DNA of 64,000 nucleotides from Trujillonella endophytica (lineage in GTDB: Bacteria; Actinomycetota; Actinomycetes; Mycobacteriales; Geodermatophilaceae), in the NCBI RefSeq assembly GCF_019799905.1, contig NZ_JABGCI010000002.1, forward strand, positions 496,001 through 560,000. Reading direction: 5' to 3'. The notes below the pieces were generated by a model, which did no database searches, was not told the origin of the DNA, and worked only from the letters and a program-made list of their open reading frames with translations. Within the stretch, counting starts at the first letter, position 1. Each line of letters begins with the position of its first letter. The position numbers and the translations under genes were made by a program. Positions 1 to 8,232 of this stretch are shown piece by piece.

Positions 1-1134
1 CCGGCCCTGGACCTTGACCAGGTTGAGCCCGATGCACAGGTGTGGCCCCGCGCCGAAGACCAGGTTGCCCGCGTGGTTGCGGGTGATGTCGAAGCGGAGC
101 GGGTCCGGCCACTTCTTCGGGTCGACCCAGGAGGGCCCGAGCAGCGGGTAGACGAAGGACCCCTTGGGGAGCACCTGCCCGCCGATCTCGACGTCCTCCC
201 GGGGGAAGCGCGGGATGGCGCCCAGCTTGCCCATGGACCCCCACCGCAGGGTCTCGATGACCGCGCCCTCGTACAGCTCGGGGCGCTCGCCGAGCAGCGC
301 CCACTGGTCGGGGTGGGTGAGGAAGGCCTGGAGCGCCGTGGTGTGCAGGTCGACGGCGGTGTCGGCGCCGGCCGAGATCAGCGAGATGAGCAGCGCGACG
401 ATCTCCAGGTCGTGCAGCTTCTCCCCGTCGATCTCCGTGCCGATGAGCGTGCCGATGAAGTCGTCGCGGGCTCCCGTGCGGCGCTCCTCCCGCACGGTCT
501 CGATGAGGAACTCCAGCCCCGGGATGGTGTCCTCCTGGAACCGCGCCCGCTCCTCGGCGGTGTACAGCGGGTTCGCCGCCCGGACGAGGTTCCAGCCCAG
601 GCCGTGCTCGAAGAGCGTGTCGGCGTCCGAGGGCACCCCGACCATGCGGGCGATCGCCCGGATCGGGACCTTGGCCGCGATGTCGTCGGCGACGTCGAAC
701 TGCCGCGGGTCGGGGATCTCGTCGAAGACGCCCACGATCGAGTCGCGGATGCGGTGCTCGATCAGGTCCATCACCTTGCGCGAGAACGCCGGGGCGGTCA
801 GCCGCCGCAGGCGCATGTGGCCCTCGGTGGTCTGGTTCTGCAGGTGGAAGGCCATCACCTCGTTGTAGAGGTTCCACTCCGACCGCGGCTTGGGCGGCGG
901 GGCGTGCTCCCAGTCGGCGAAGCTCGTGCTGAACCGCGGGCTGCGGGTGACCTCCAGCGCCAGGTCGTGCGGCGAGATCATCCAGACGCCGAGGTCCGTG
1001 TGGAACGCCACCGGGAACTCGTCGCGCATCCGCTGCCACACCGGCCAGGGGTTGCGCACGAAGTCCATCGACTTCGGGTCGTACACCGAGAAGTCGATCT
1101 CGGCCCGGTCGGTGCTGGTCGCCGTCACGGTCAC
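1..1134 (-). CDS. Cytochrome P450, partial (C-terminus beyond the left edge)
   Basis: Heme-thiolate monooxygenase; 378 codons are visible and the C-terminal end is cut by the window. Reading from GTG at 1134 (GAGGAG 6 nt upstream), the protein shows the P450 landmarks in order: I-helix oxygen-activation motif AGADTA, K-helix ExxR as ETLR, and the heme-binding loop FGAGPHLCIG whose Cys is the axial ligand, close to the left edge. The N-terminus has no membrane anchor, so it is a soluble bacterial P450 that needs a ferredoxin and reductase not seen here. The substrate cannot be told from sequence; the HLQNQTTEGHMRLRRL stretch is typical of CYP families acting on lipids or terpenoids, but this is inference. 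A palindromic operator candidate lies about 50 bp upstream. Confidence 0.93.
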   Translation of the reverse strand, partial: MTVTATSTDRAEIDFSVYDPKSMDFVRNPWPVWQRMRDEFPVAFHTDLGVWMISPHDLALEVTRSPRFSTSFADWEHAPPPKPRSEWNLYNEVMAFHLQNQTTEGHMRLRRLTAPAFSRKVMDLIEHRIRDSIVGVFDEIPDPRQFDVADDIAAKVPIRAIARMVGVPSDADTLFEHGLGWNLVRAANPLYTAEERARFQEDTIPGLEFLIETVREERRTGARDDFIGTLIGTEIDGEKLHDLEIVALLISLISAGADTAVDLHTTALQAFLTHPDQWALLGERPELYEGAVIETLRWGSMGKLGAIPRFPREDVEIGGQVLPKGSFVYPLLGPSWVDPKKWPDPLRFDITRNHAGNLVFGAGPHLCIGLNLVKVQGR

Positions 1135-1183
1135 GGGGGCTCCTCGGGTCGCCGCACGCGACGGGACGCCGTCCCACGCGCGA

Positions 1184-1207
1184 GTCACATAGTGATTGGT
1201 ATGTGAC
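1184..1207. promoter_or_regulatory. Candidate operator, palindrome upstream of the P450
   Basis: Perfect 8-bp inverted repeat GTCACATA - 8 nt - TATGTGAC, in the only AT-rich patch of the intergenic region and 50 bp upstream of the P450 start. The size and symmetry suit a dimeric repressor of the TetR or GntR type. No regulator gene is visible; it may lie outside the window or elsewhere. The call rests on symmetry and position only. Confidence 0.45.
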
Positions 1208-1266
1208 CCGCATCATGCTCGCTGAGCACGATTCAGCTCAAGGGCCGGGGCCGATCCCGGCGGGTC

Positions 1267-1833
1267 TCAGTCGGCGTCGGGGACCTCCACGATGCCGAGC
1301 CGGCCCAGCAGGTCGAGGAAGACGACGGCGAAGTCGTTGTCGGCGACCTCCCGCCGCACGTGTGCCCAGTCGACCTGCTCGCGCAGCGCCCGGGCGACCG
1401 GGAGCATCCGCGCGAAGTCGCAGTAGTGCTCGTCGAGGGCCATCAGCTTGGTGACGACGATGTCGGTCGCCGCCAGGACGGGCATGTGCACCGACAGGAC
1501 GGGCTTGTCCTCGGCGCGCTCGATGAGGTCGGTCTCGACCGGGTTGCCGCACACCCGCCAGAGGACGTCGACGAACGAGTCGCCCTGCACGACCTTGGTC
1601 AGCCAGTCCTCTGCGGGGTCGGCGACCTCGAGGCCGGCCTCGGCCAGCACCTTGGCGGCCCGCTCGGCCTCCGCGGCCGGCACGAGGAAGTCGGCGTCGT
1701 GGTCGGGCTCGGGGGCACCGCGCACCCAGGCGGCGTACCCGCCGCACAGGGCGAAGGGCACCCCGCCCTCCTTGAGGGCGACGGCGGTGCGCTTGAGCAG
1801 GTCGCGGATCTCTTCGCGGTCGTCGGGCTGCAC
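1267..1833 (-). CDS. Nucleotidyltransferase-fold protein (MNT/AbiEii-like), hypothetical
   Basis: 188 residues. The N-terminal segment CGGYAAWVRG followed by PDHDADF resembles the GG(x)nDxD signature of the minimal nucleotidyltransferase superfamily, in which two acidic residues bind metal and NTP. Later residues (TDIVVTKLMALDEHYCDFAR) match the helical part seen in AbiEii-type or kanamycin-NT-like chromosomal proteins. GTG start at 1833 with only a weak AGG upstream. It is divergent from the EEP-family gene 71 bp away. There is no antitoxin partner beside it, so a toxin role is not supported; the substrate is unknown. Confidence 0.7.
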   Translation of the reverse strand: MQPDDREEIRDLLKRTAVALKEGGVPFALCGGYAAWVRGAPEPDHDADFLVPAAEAERAAKVLAEAGLEVADPAEDWLTKVVQGDSFVDVLWRVCGNPVETDLIERAEDKPVLSVHMPVLAATDIVVTKLMALDEHYCDFARMLPVARALREQVDWAHVRREVADNDFAVVFLDLLGRLGIVEVPDAD

Positions 1834-1904
1834 GGGGGCCTGCTACCCGCTCCGGCCCGGTGCACGCACGGTAGGGAACGCCCTGCTCGGGGCATGGGCG
1901 GGAC

Positions 1905-2699
1905 GTGCGCATCGCGACCTTCAACATCCTGCACGGCCGCTCCCTCACCGACGACCGCGTCGACGTCGACCGACTCGCCGCCGCCGTCAAGGCCCTGGAC
2001 GCCGACGTGCTGGGCCTGCAGGAGGTGGACCGGGACCAGCCGCGCTCGATGAACGCCGACCTCACCGCGGTCGCCGCCGAGGCCATGGGCGCCGTGGACT
2101 CCCAGTTCGTGGCGGCGCTGTCGGGGACGCCGGGCGGTACGTGGATGGCGGCCACGGGCGAGGAGCAGCCGGGGTCGGCCAGCTACGGCATCGCCCTGCT
2201 GTCGCGCCTGCCGGTGGTCTCCTGGCGGGTGGTGCGCCTCCCGGCCCTGCCGACCCGCGTGCCGGTGTGGTTCCGGGGTGCCCGCGTGCCGAAGATCGTC
2301 GGCGACGAGCCGCGGGTCGCCGTCGCCGCCGTCCTCGAGGGGCCGTCCGGGCACTTCACGGTCGCCAACACGCACCTGTCGTTCGTGCCGGGGTGGAACG
2401 TCCTGCAGCTGCGCCGGCTGGTGCGCGCGCTGGCCGGCACCCGGGAGCCGCTCGTGGTGATGGGCGACCTCAACATGGAGGCCCGTCAGGCGAGCCGGGT
2501 CAGCGGCCTGCGGTCCCTGGCCTCGGCGGTGACCTTCCCCGCCGACGAGCCGACCCGGCAGCTGGACCACCTGCTCGCGCGCGGGCCGCTCACCGCGGAG
2601 GGACCGGCGGAGGCGGTGCGGCTCCCCCTGTCCGACCACCGCGCACTGGCCGTCGACTGCCGGGTGGGCGGGGGGACGACGGGTCGCGAGCGCCTGTGA
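1905..2699 (+). CDS. Endonuclease/exonuclease/phosphatase (EEP) family protein
   Basis: 264 residues with the EEP-fold landmarks: N-terminal TFNILHGR (metal-binding Asn), LGLQEVD (catalytic Glu), VANTHLSF, VVMGDLNME (Asp/Asn pair) and terminal LSDHRALAVD (Asp-His). These are the DNase I/ExoIII/phosphodiesterase catalytic residues, so a divalent-metal phosphoesterase is certain in fold. The substrate (nucleic acid, phospholipid or sugar phosphate) cannot be assigned. No signal peptide is visible, so it is probably cytoplasmic. GTG start at 1905 gives the conserved strand at residue 2; GGGCGGGA lies just upstream. Confidence 0.9.
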   Translation: MRIATFNILHGRSLTDDRVDVDRLAAAVKALDADVLGLQEVDRDQPRSMNADLTAVAAEAMGAVDSQFVAALSGTPGGTWMAATGEEQPGSASYGIALLSRLPVVSWRVVRLPALPTRVPVWFRGARVPKIVGDEPRVAVAAVLEGPSGHFTVANTHLSFVPGWNVLQLRRLVRALAGTREPLVVMGDLNMEARQASRVSGLRSLASAVTFPADEPTRQLDHLLARGPLTAEGPAEAVRLPLSDHRALAVDCRVGGGTTGRERL

Positions 2700-2718
2700 C
2701 CTGCGCGATCATCGGATC

Positions 2719-3030
2719 ATGGCCGCCCGAGCGCTCGACGTCGTCGCCACCGTGGTGCGGGTGGTCTGCTCCGTGATCGGAGCGGTCCTCCTGCTCCACG
2801 CGGTCTTCGTGTTCTTCGAGGCGAACCCCACCAACGGGCTCGTCGAGTTCGCCCGGACCATCCGCGGGGACTTCGGCGGGTTCACCGAGAACCTGTTCCA
2901 GCCGTCGGACGCGAAGACCGGCGAGACGGTCAACGCCGCCATCGCCGCGCTGGTCTGGGTCGTGGCCGGCAGCCTGCTGTCGAAGCTGATCGCGCGGCTG
3001 GCGCCGGCCTCCAGGGCGAAGGCCGGCTGA
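2719..3030 (+). CDS. Small membrane protein, hypothetical
   Basis: 103 residues with two hydrophobic segments, about residues 8-32 and 74-92, separated by a polar stretch (ARTIRGDFGGFTENLFQPSD). Both ends are predicted cytoplasmic by Arg/Lys placement. It resembles small two-TM actinobacterial proteins of the YggT/'hypothetical membrane' kind but I recognise no named domain. It starts 19 bp after the EEP gene on the same strand, so co-transcription is likely. Confidence 0.75.
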   Translation: MAARALDVVATVVRVVCSVIGAVLLLHAVFVFFEANPTNGLVEFARTIRGDFGGFTENLFQPSDAKTGETVNAAIAALVWVVAGSLLSKLIARLAPASRAKAG

Positions 3031-3044
3031 CCAGCCGCGTCGAC

Positions 3045-3278
3045 TCAGCGCTTCTTACGCGGCGACTCCCCGGCCTGCAGGCCGGCGCGGTTGGGCTTGT
3101 CGGTCGGGTGGGCGTAGCGCAGCCGGTCGGCCGGCAGCGGGAAGCTGTGGTCCTCGCCGAACGGTGACAGCCCCCCGGCGACCGACGTCGTCAGCTCCGT
3201 CACCGGCGGGCCGTCGTCCTCCGACTGCCCCCACGTGGGCTCCACCAGGTGTGCCTGCTTGGGGTTGCGCTTCGCCAT
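3045..3278 (-). CDS. Small hydrophilic hypothetical protein, 77 aa
   Basis: Starts MAKRNPKQAHLVEPTWG and ends ESPRKKR; charged and Pro-rich, without TM or known domain. The ATG at 3278 has a good GGAGG 5 nt upstream. It is convergent with the two-TM protein (14 bp between stops). Composition suggests a disordered or nucleic-acid-associated small protein; function unknown. Confidence 0.72.
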   Translation of the reverse strand: MAKRNPKQAHLVEPTWGQSEDDGPPVTELTTSVAGGLSPFGEDHSFPLPADRLRYAHPTDKPNRAGLQAGESPRKKR

Positions 3279-3375
3279 GTCGCCTCCGAGGTCCTGTGTG
3301 CGCACGCGGGTGCGCTCTCGCCGCCCATCCTCCCCGACCACCCGGCGCGGGGCGCACGCGACACCTCCCGGACGG

Positions 3376-3894
3376 TCAGCGCCGCCCGCGGGGTTCCCGT
3401 GCACCGACGAGGGTGCCCAGCCCGTCGGCGGTGAACACCCACTCCCCGCCGCCGACGGGGACGGCCCGGATGTCGCCGCCGTCGAGCCGCTGCACCAGCC
3501 GGGTGCGCCAGACGGTGGTGCTCTCCAGCTGCCACCGGACCGACTCGGGCATGTCGGGCCCGGCCGGCTCGAAGGCGAGCACCGCGGGGCCGGCGGTCCG
3601 CAGCACGCCGGGTCGCCACGGCTCGCGGGCCAGCGCGGTGGCCCAGCGGCGGGCCCGCAGCAGCGACCCCGTCCCGACGACGACGGCCATCGGCGCCGCG
3701 AGGAGCAGCGCGACGACGACCAGGCCGACCACGGGCACCCGCCGGCCGGTGTCGTCGGCGACGGTGCTGACGGCGACGGCGGCGAGCACCGCGACGACGG
3801 CGGCGAGCGCCCCGCCGGCCAGCCAGCGGACCGCCCCACCCCGGTAGGCGGCGAGCGCGGCGACGGTGGCGGGGTCGTCGGCGGCCGGCTGCAC
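3376..3894 (-). CDS. Two-TM membrane protein, hypothetical
   Basis: 172 residues: hydrophobic helices at about 22-44 and 54-76, then a soluble C-terminal half ending in a predicted beta-rich segment (VWRTRLVQRLDGGDIRAVPV). The architecture, two N-terminal TMs with a cytoplasmic PH-like tail, is common among actinobacterial unknowns. It is divergent from the WYL/helicase-associated gene with about 35 bp between starts, so the two promoters overlap. No named family is recognised. Confidence 0.75.
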   Translation of the reverse strand: MQPAADDPATVAALAAYRGGAVRWLAGGALAAVVAVLAAVAVSTVADDTGRRVPVVGLVVVALLLAAPMAVVVGTGSLLRARRWATALAREPWRPGVLRTAGPAVLAFEPAGPDMPESVRWQLESTTVWRTRLVQRLDGGDIRAVPVGGGEWVFTADGLGTLVGAREPRGRR

Positions 3895-3929
3895 GCGGCC
3901 ATCGTCGCAGGCGCCGTACCGTGGACCGG

Positions 3930-6200
3930 ATGTCCACCGAACGAGACGCCGGGGACGGCCGACCGCCCACGCTGGCCGGCTGGCTGCGCACCCGCAGCGA
4001 CGCCCAGGTCGCCGCCCTGCTCGCGGCCCGGCCCGACGTCGCCCGGCCCGCGCCGTCGGACGTCGTCGCGCTGGCCAGCCGGCTGGCGGTGCCCGTCTCG
4101 GTGGACCGCGCCCTCGACGAGCTGGACGCCGGCACGCTGCAGGTGCTCGACGTCGTCCTGCTCGCCCCCACCGACGGCGTGGAGGCCGCCGACCTGTTCG
4201 GCGCGCTGCCCGAGGTGCCCGAGGAGGTGCTCACCGGCGCGATCGAGGCGCTCACGACGCGGGCGCTGCTGTGGGGCGACGACGTCCTGCACGCCCCCGA
4301 CCCGGTGCGCCGCGCCGTCCGGCACCCCGCCGGGCTGGGCCGGCGGGCGAGCGAGCTGCGGCTCGGGCTGCCGGCCGACCTCCCTGCCGCCCTCGGCGAG
4401 CTGGCCCCCGACGAGCGGGAGGTCCTCGACCGCCTCTCCGGGAGCCGGCCGGTCGGGCACCTGCCCGACAACGCCGGCGGTCCGGCCACCCCCGCGCGGA
4501 AGCTCCTGCAGCGCGGGCTGCTGGCCCGCATCGACGCCCTCAACGTGGAACTGCCCCGCGAGGTGGGGCTGCTGCTGAGGGGCGACCGGCCCTACGGTCC
4601 GCCGCGGCTGCGTCCCGAGCCCGAGGTCGTCACCCGCGACGTCGACACCCTCGACCGCCGGGCGGCCGGCGCGGCGCTGGAGACCATCGGGCGGATCGGC
4701 GAGCTGCTGACCCTGCTGGAGGAGGAGCCGGCGGGCCTGCTGCGCAGCGGCGGGGTCGCCGTCCGGGACCAGAAGCGGATCGCCCGCGCGCTGCACGTGG
4801 ACGAGCCCGACGCCGGCTGGCTGCTGGAGCTGGCGCACGCCGCCGGGCTGCTCGACGTCGGCGGCCCGCACCGCGACGAGTGGCTGCCGACCCGCGCCTA
4901 CGACCTCTGGCGCGAGCAGGACCTGGCCGACCGCTGGGCGACGCTGGTCGGCGGCTGGCTGGACAGCTCCCGGCTCCCCTCGCTGGTCGGCCAGCGCGAC
5001 GTCGCCGGCAAGGCCGTGAACGCGCTCTCCCCCGACCTGGTGCGGCACACCGCCGCGGGCATCCGCCGCGGGGCGCTGACCGCGCTGGCCGAGTACCCGC
5101 GCGGCGCCGGCCTCGCCCCGGAGGAGCTGGTGGAGCTCCTGCGCTGGCGCACGCCCCGCCGCGCGGACCGGCTGGCGCCGGTGCCCGGCATGCTCGACGA
5201 GGCCACCCGGCTCGGGGTGGTCGTGGGCGGCGTCCTGTCCACCGGCGGCCGCGGCCTGCTGACCGCCGGCGAGGACGGCGCGGCCGAGGGCATGCGCGGG
5301 CTGCTGCCCGAGCCGGTGGACCACGTGCTGGCCCAGCCCGACCTCTCGCTGATCGCACCCGGTCCGCTGGTCGCCGAGCTGGCCGACACCCTCGCGGTCG
5401 TCGCCGACGTCGAGTCCTCGGGCGGCGCGACGGTCTTCCGTGTCTCCGAGTCCAGCGTCCGCCGCGCGCTGGACTCGGGCTGGTCGGCCACCGACCTGCA
5501 CGAGTTCTTCACCCGCGCGTCCCGCACGCCGGTGCCGCAGGCGCTGGACTACCTGGTCGACGACGTCGCCCGCCAGCACGGCCGGGTCCGCGTCGGGTCG
5601 ATCGAGAGCTACGTCCGCTCCGACGACCACGGGCTGCTCTCCCAGGTGCTCAACGACCGGCGCACCGCCAGCGCGGAGCTGCGCCGCCTCGCGCCGGGGG
5701 TGCTGGTCAGCGCGCTGGGCGCCGACGAGGTGCTGACCGTGCTGCGCGACGCCGGCTACGCACCCGCGGGCGAGTCCGCCGGTGGCGCCGTCCTCACCCG
5801 GCCGCAGGCCCGGCCGCGGGCCCTGGGCCGGAAGCCGACCACGGCGACCACGGCGGCTCCGCGCCCGCTCACCGAGGCCGAGCTGGCCGCGACCGTGCGG
5901 GAGATCCGGGCCGGGGACGCGGCACTGTCGGCCCGCCGGGGCGAGGCCGTGCGGCAGATCCCCGGGGTGACCACGGCCGGCACCCTGGAGCTGCTGTCCC
6001 GGGCGATCCGGACCGGCCTGCCGGTGTGGCTGGGCTACGTCGACGCGCAGGGCAGCGGCAGCCAGCGCGTCGTCCAGCCGGTGTCGCTGGGCGGGGGTTT
6101 CCTGCAGGCCTTCGACGAGGGGCGCGGCGAGACCCGCACCTTCGCCGTCCACCGGATCACCTCGGTCGCCCTCGTCGGCGACGACGCCCCGGCCCCCTGA
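3930..6200 (+). CDS. Helicase-associated / WYL-domain protein (Rv0862c type)
   Basis: 756 residues from ATG at 3930; a GTG 9 nt earlier is possible. The middle carries the helicase C-terminal-like domain (around LAQPDLSLIAPGPLVAEL), and the C-terminus is a WYL-like module (IRTGLPVWLGYVDAQG to the end). In mycobacteria the homolog sits directly before the XPB helicase gene, and the pair is thought to act in DNA repair or helicase regulation; the mechanism is unknown. Here the partner helicase starts 3.4 kb downstream, beyond a gentisate catabolic module. WYL domains often bind nucleic acid or nucleotide-derived ligands. Confidence 0.85.
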   Translation: MSTERDAGDGRPPTLAGWLRTRSDAQVAALLAARPDVARPAPSDVVALASRLAVPVSVDRALDELDAGTLQVLDVVLLAPTDGVEAADLFGALPEVPEEVLTGAIEALTTRALLWGDDVLHAPDPVRRAVRHPAGLGRRASELRLGLPADLPAALGELAPDEREVLDRLSGSRPVGHLPDNAGGPATPARKLLQRGLLARIDALNVELPREVGLLLRGDRPYGPPRLRPEPEVVTRDVDTLDRRAAGAALETIGRIGELLTLLEEEPAGLLRSGGVAVRDQKRIARALHVDEPDAGWLLELAHAAGLLDVGGPHRDEWLPTRAYDLWREQDLADRWATLVGGWLDSSRLPSLVGQRDVAGKAVNALSPDLVRHTAAGIRRGALTALAEYPRGAGLAPEELVELLRWRTPRRADRLAPVPGMLDEATRLGVVVGGVLSTGGRGLLTAGEDGAAEGMRGLLPEPVDHVLAQPDLSLIAPGPLVAELADTLAVVADVESSGGATVFRVSESSVRRALDSGWSATDLHEFFTRASRTPVPQALDYLVDDVARQHGRVRVGSIESYVRSDDHGLLSQVLNDRRTASAELRRLAPGVLVSALGADEVLTVLRDAGYAPAGESAGGAVLTRPQARPRALGRKPTTATTAAPRPLTEAELAATVREIRAGDAALSARRGEAVRQIPGVTTAGTLELLSRAIRTGLPVWLGYVDAQGSGSQRVVQPVSLGGGFLQAFDEGRGETRTFAVHRITSVALVGDDAPAP

Positions 6201-6211
6201 CCCCCGCTCGA

Positions 6212-6268
6212 CGAGATCTGCACACTCGTCGGCATCAGCGGCCGACGGTGACGAGTGTGCAGATCTCG
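6212..6268. repeat. Long-stem palindrome, copy 1 of a dispersed family
   Basis: Perfect 18-bp inverted arms (6212-6229 and 6251-6268; core GATCTGCACACTCG) around a 21-nt spacer containing GGCATCAGCG. The same arms and spacer recur at 26151 and, in the opposite orientation, at 59632. This copy lies between the ends of two convergent genes (WYL protein and IclR regulator). It would form a stable RNA hairpin in both directions and probably ends transcription from both sides. It has no coding potential. Confidence 0.85.
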
Positions 6269-6275
6269 CCGGCCC

Positions 6276-7043
6276 TCAGGCGCGGGCGCGGGCGAGGTCG
6301 GCCCCGATGTCGCGCGCGGCGACCGCCAGCGCGGCGACGATGCCGGGAAGCCGCTCCTCCGAGAAGCGCAGGCTGGGCAGCGACACCGACACGGCGGCCT
6401 CGGCCCGCGCGCCGTCGGGCCGGATCGCCCGGCCGACCGCGGTCAGCCCCTCCTCCGTGCGCCCGGCGTTGAGGGCGAACCCGTTCTCGCGGACGGCGCG
6501 CAGCTCGGCCCGCAGCGCGGTCGGGTCCGGCCGGGCGGTGGGCCGGTCGGCCCAGCGCTCCTCGGCGCAGCGGGCCACGAGCTCGTCGTCGGACAGGTCG
6601 GCGAGCAGCACCTTGCCGCCGGAGGTCAGGTGCGCGGGGAACACCATCCCCTCCCGGTCCCCGACCCGCAGGGCGCGCGTGCACTCCACGGAGGCGACGA
6701 AGTGGACGACGTCCCCGGCGAGCACCTGCACGTTGGCCGTCTCGTCCACGCGCGCCACCAGCGCTCTGAGGTGCGGCAGCGCCAGCGTGCGCAGCAGCGC
6801 GGTGCGCGCGGAGGAGTGCGCGCCGAGGGCGAGCACCGGACCGGGGACGTAGCGGCGGTCGCCCTCCTGCGCGGCGAAGTCCCGGTAGACCAGCATCGAC
6901 AGCAGCCGGTGGGCGGTGGAGCGGGCGACGCCCAGGCGTTCGGCCGCCTCGCTGACGCCGAGCGAGCCCTCGACCTGCAGGGCGACGGCGAGCTGCAGGG
7001 CGTGGTCGACGCTCGTGACGGCGTACGGCGGTCGGTTCTTCAC
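6276..7043 (-). CDS. IclR-family transcriptional regulator
   Basis: 255 residues from GTG at 7043. The N-terminal winged HTH (VSEAAERLGVARSTAHRLL, about residues 22-45) is followed by an IclR effector domain (GKVLLADLSDDEL, VRENGFALNAGRTEEGLTAVGRAI, PSLRF). IclR proteins commonly control aromatic catabolism. The gene is divergent from the gentisate dioxygenase with only 49 bp between starts, so it very likely regulates that operon, with gentisate or 3-hydroxybenzoate as plausible effector. A longer reading frame upstream exists but would run into the dioxygenase coding region, so this start is preferred. Confidence 0.93.
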   Translation of the reverse strand: MKNRPPYAVTSVDHALQLAVALQVEGSLGVSEAAERLGVARSTAHRLLSMLVYRDFAAQEGDRRYVPGPVLALGAHSSARTALLRTLALPHLRALVARVDETANVQVLAGDVVHFVASVECTRALRVGDREGMVFPAHLTSGGKVLLADLSDDELVARCAEERWADRPTARPDPTALRAELRAVRENGFALNAGRTEEGLTAVGRAIRPDGARAEAAVSVSLPSLRFSEERLPGIVAALAVAARDIGADLARARA

Positions 7044-7092
7044 AGCAGAATCGTATGGGCGCGGTGCAGAACCGGAGCGCACCCTGGACGGC

Positions 7093-8232
7093 GTGACCGA
7101 GGTCGTCTCCCCCGTCTCCCTGACCGCCGTCGACGCTCCGGGGCAGCCGACCCCCAGCCTCGAGCTCGAGCAGCTGTACCGCGGGTTCGAGCGGCAGCTG
7201 CTCGTGCCCCTCTGGACCGAGATCAGCGGCCTCATGCCGGTGCACCCGCAGTCGCGGGCCGTCCCGCACGTGTGGCGGTGGCAGAACCTGCTGGAGCTGG
7301 CCGGCCGGGCCGGGGAACTCGTCCCCGTCGGCCGCGGTGGGGAGCGGCGGGCGATCGCGCTGGCCAACCCCGCGCTGGGCGGCCGGCCCTACGCGACCCC
7401 GACGCTGTGGGCGGCGATCCAGTACCTGATGCCGTGCGAGGACGCCCCGGAGCACCGGCACACGCAGAACGCGTTCCGCTTCGTCGTCGAGGGCGAGGGG
7501 GTCTGGACCGTCGTCGACCGGGATCCCGTGCCGATGCGGCGCGGGGACTTCCTGCCGCAGGGCGGCTGGATCTGGCACGCCCACCACAACGCCGCGAACC
7601 GGCCGATGGCCTGGATCGACGGCCTCGACATCCCGTTCCAGTACGCCGCCGAGACCCAGTTCTTCGAGTTCGGCCGGGACGAGATCAGCGACGCCGAGCG
7701 CGTCTCGCCGGAGCGGTCGCGCGCCCAGCGGCTGTGGGGCCACCCCGGGCTGCGGCCCGTGTCGGCGCCGGGCCCGACGCCGTCCAGCCCGCTGCTGAAC
7801 TACCGCTGGGCCGACACCGACGCCGCGCTGGCCGACCAGCTGGAGCTGGAGGACCAGGGCTCCCCCGGCACGGTCGAGCCGGGCCACGCCGCCGTCCGCT
7901 ACACCAACCCGACCACCGGCGGTGACGTGCTGGCGACCATCCGGGCCGAGATGCACCGGGTGCGCAGCGGCACCGAGACCGCGCCCCGGCGGGAGGCCGG
8001 GTCGTCGGTGTTCCAGGTCTTCGACGGCACGGGCACCGTCTCGGTGGGGGACTCGTCGTGGCGGGTGGAGCGCGGCGACATGTTCGTCGTCCCCTCGTGG
8101 CAGCCGCTGTCGATCCGGTCGGAGGCGAGCGCGTCGGACTCCGACTCCGGGGCCCTCGACCTGTTCCGGTTCAGCGACACCCCGATCCTCGCCGCCCTGG
8201 GCCTCGACCGGGTGTCGGTGGACGCCGGCTGA
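7093..8232 (+). CDS. Gentisate 1,2-dioxygenase
   Basis: 379 residues, bicupin fold. It cleaves the ring of gentisate with Fe(II) and O2 to maleylpyruvate. The first cupin has the iron ligands in PEHRHTQNAFRFVVEG (His121, His123) and a downstream His in GGWIWHAHHN (about 162-165). The second cupin (about 285-365) lacks the ligand set, as usual in the family. GTG at 7093 keeps the N-terminus clear of the divergent IclR gene. The stop overlaps the start of the next gene (TGATG), showing translational coupling. Ring-fission follow-up genes (maleylpyruvate isomerase, fumarylpyruvate hydrolase) are not in the window. Confidence 0.92.
   Translation: MTEVVSPVSLTAVDAPGQPTPSLELEQLYRGFERQLLVPLWTEISGLMPVHPQSRAVPHVWRWQNLLELAGRAGELVPVGRGGERRAIALANPALGGRPYATPTLWAAIQYLMPCEDAPEHRHTQNAFRFVVEGEGVWTVVDRDPVPMRRGDFLPQGGWIWHAHHNAANRPMAWIDGLDIPFQYAAETQFFEFGRDEISDAERVSPERSRAQRLWGHPGLRPVSAPGPTPSSPLLNYRWADTDAALADQLELEDQGSPGTVEPGHAAVRYTNPTTGGDVLATIRAEMHRVRSGTETAPRREAGSSVFQVFDGTGTVSVGDSSWRVERGDMFVVPSWQPLSIRSEASASDSDSGALDLFRFSDTPILAALGLDRVSVDAG

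Noticed and set aside
1267..1833. AbiEii-like protein as half of a toxin-antitoxin pair
   Set aside because: No AbiEi-type partner adjacent; the neighbour is an EEP enzyme on the other strand.
3866..6472. Very long open frames on other strands or frames across the WYL gene and many other genes
   Set aside because: Arg/Pro/Ala-rich translations typical of high-GC shadows, without motifs or ribosome-binding sites; the annotated frames carry recognisable domains.
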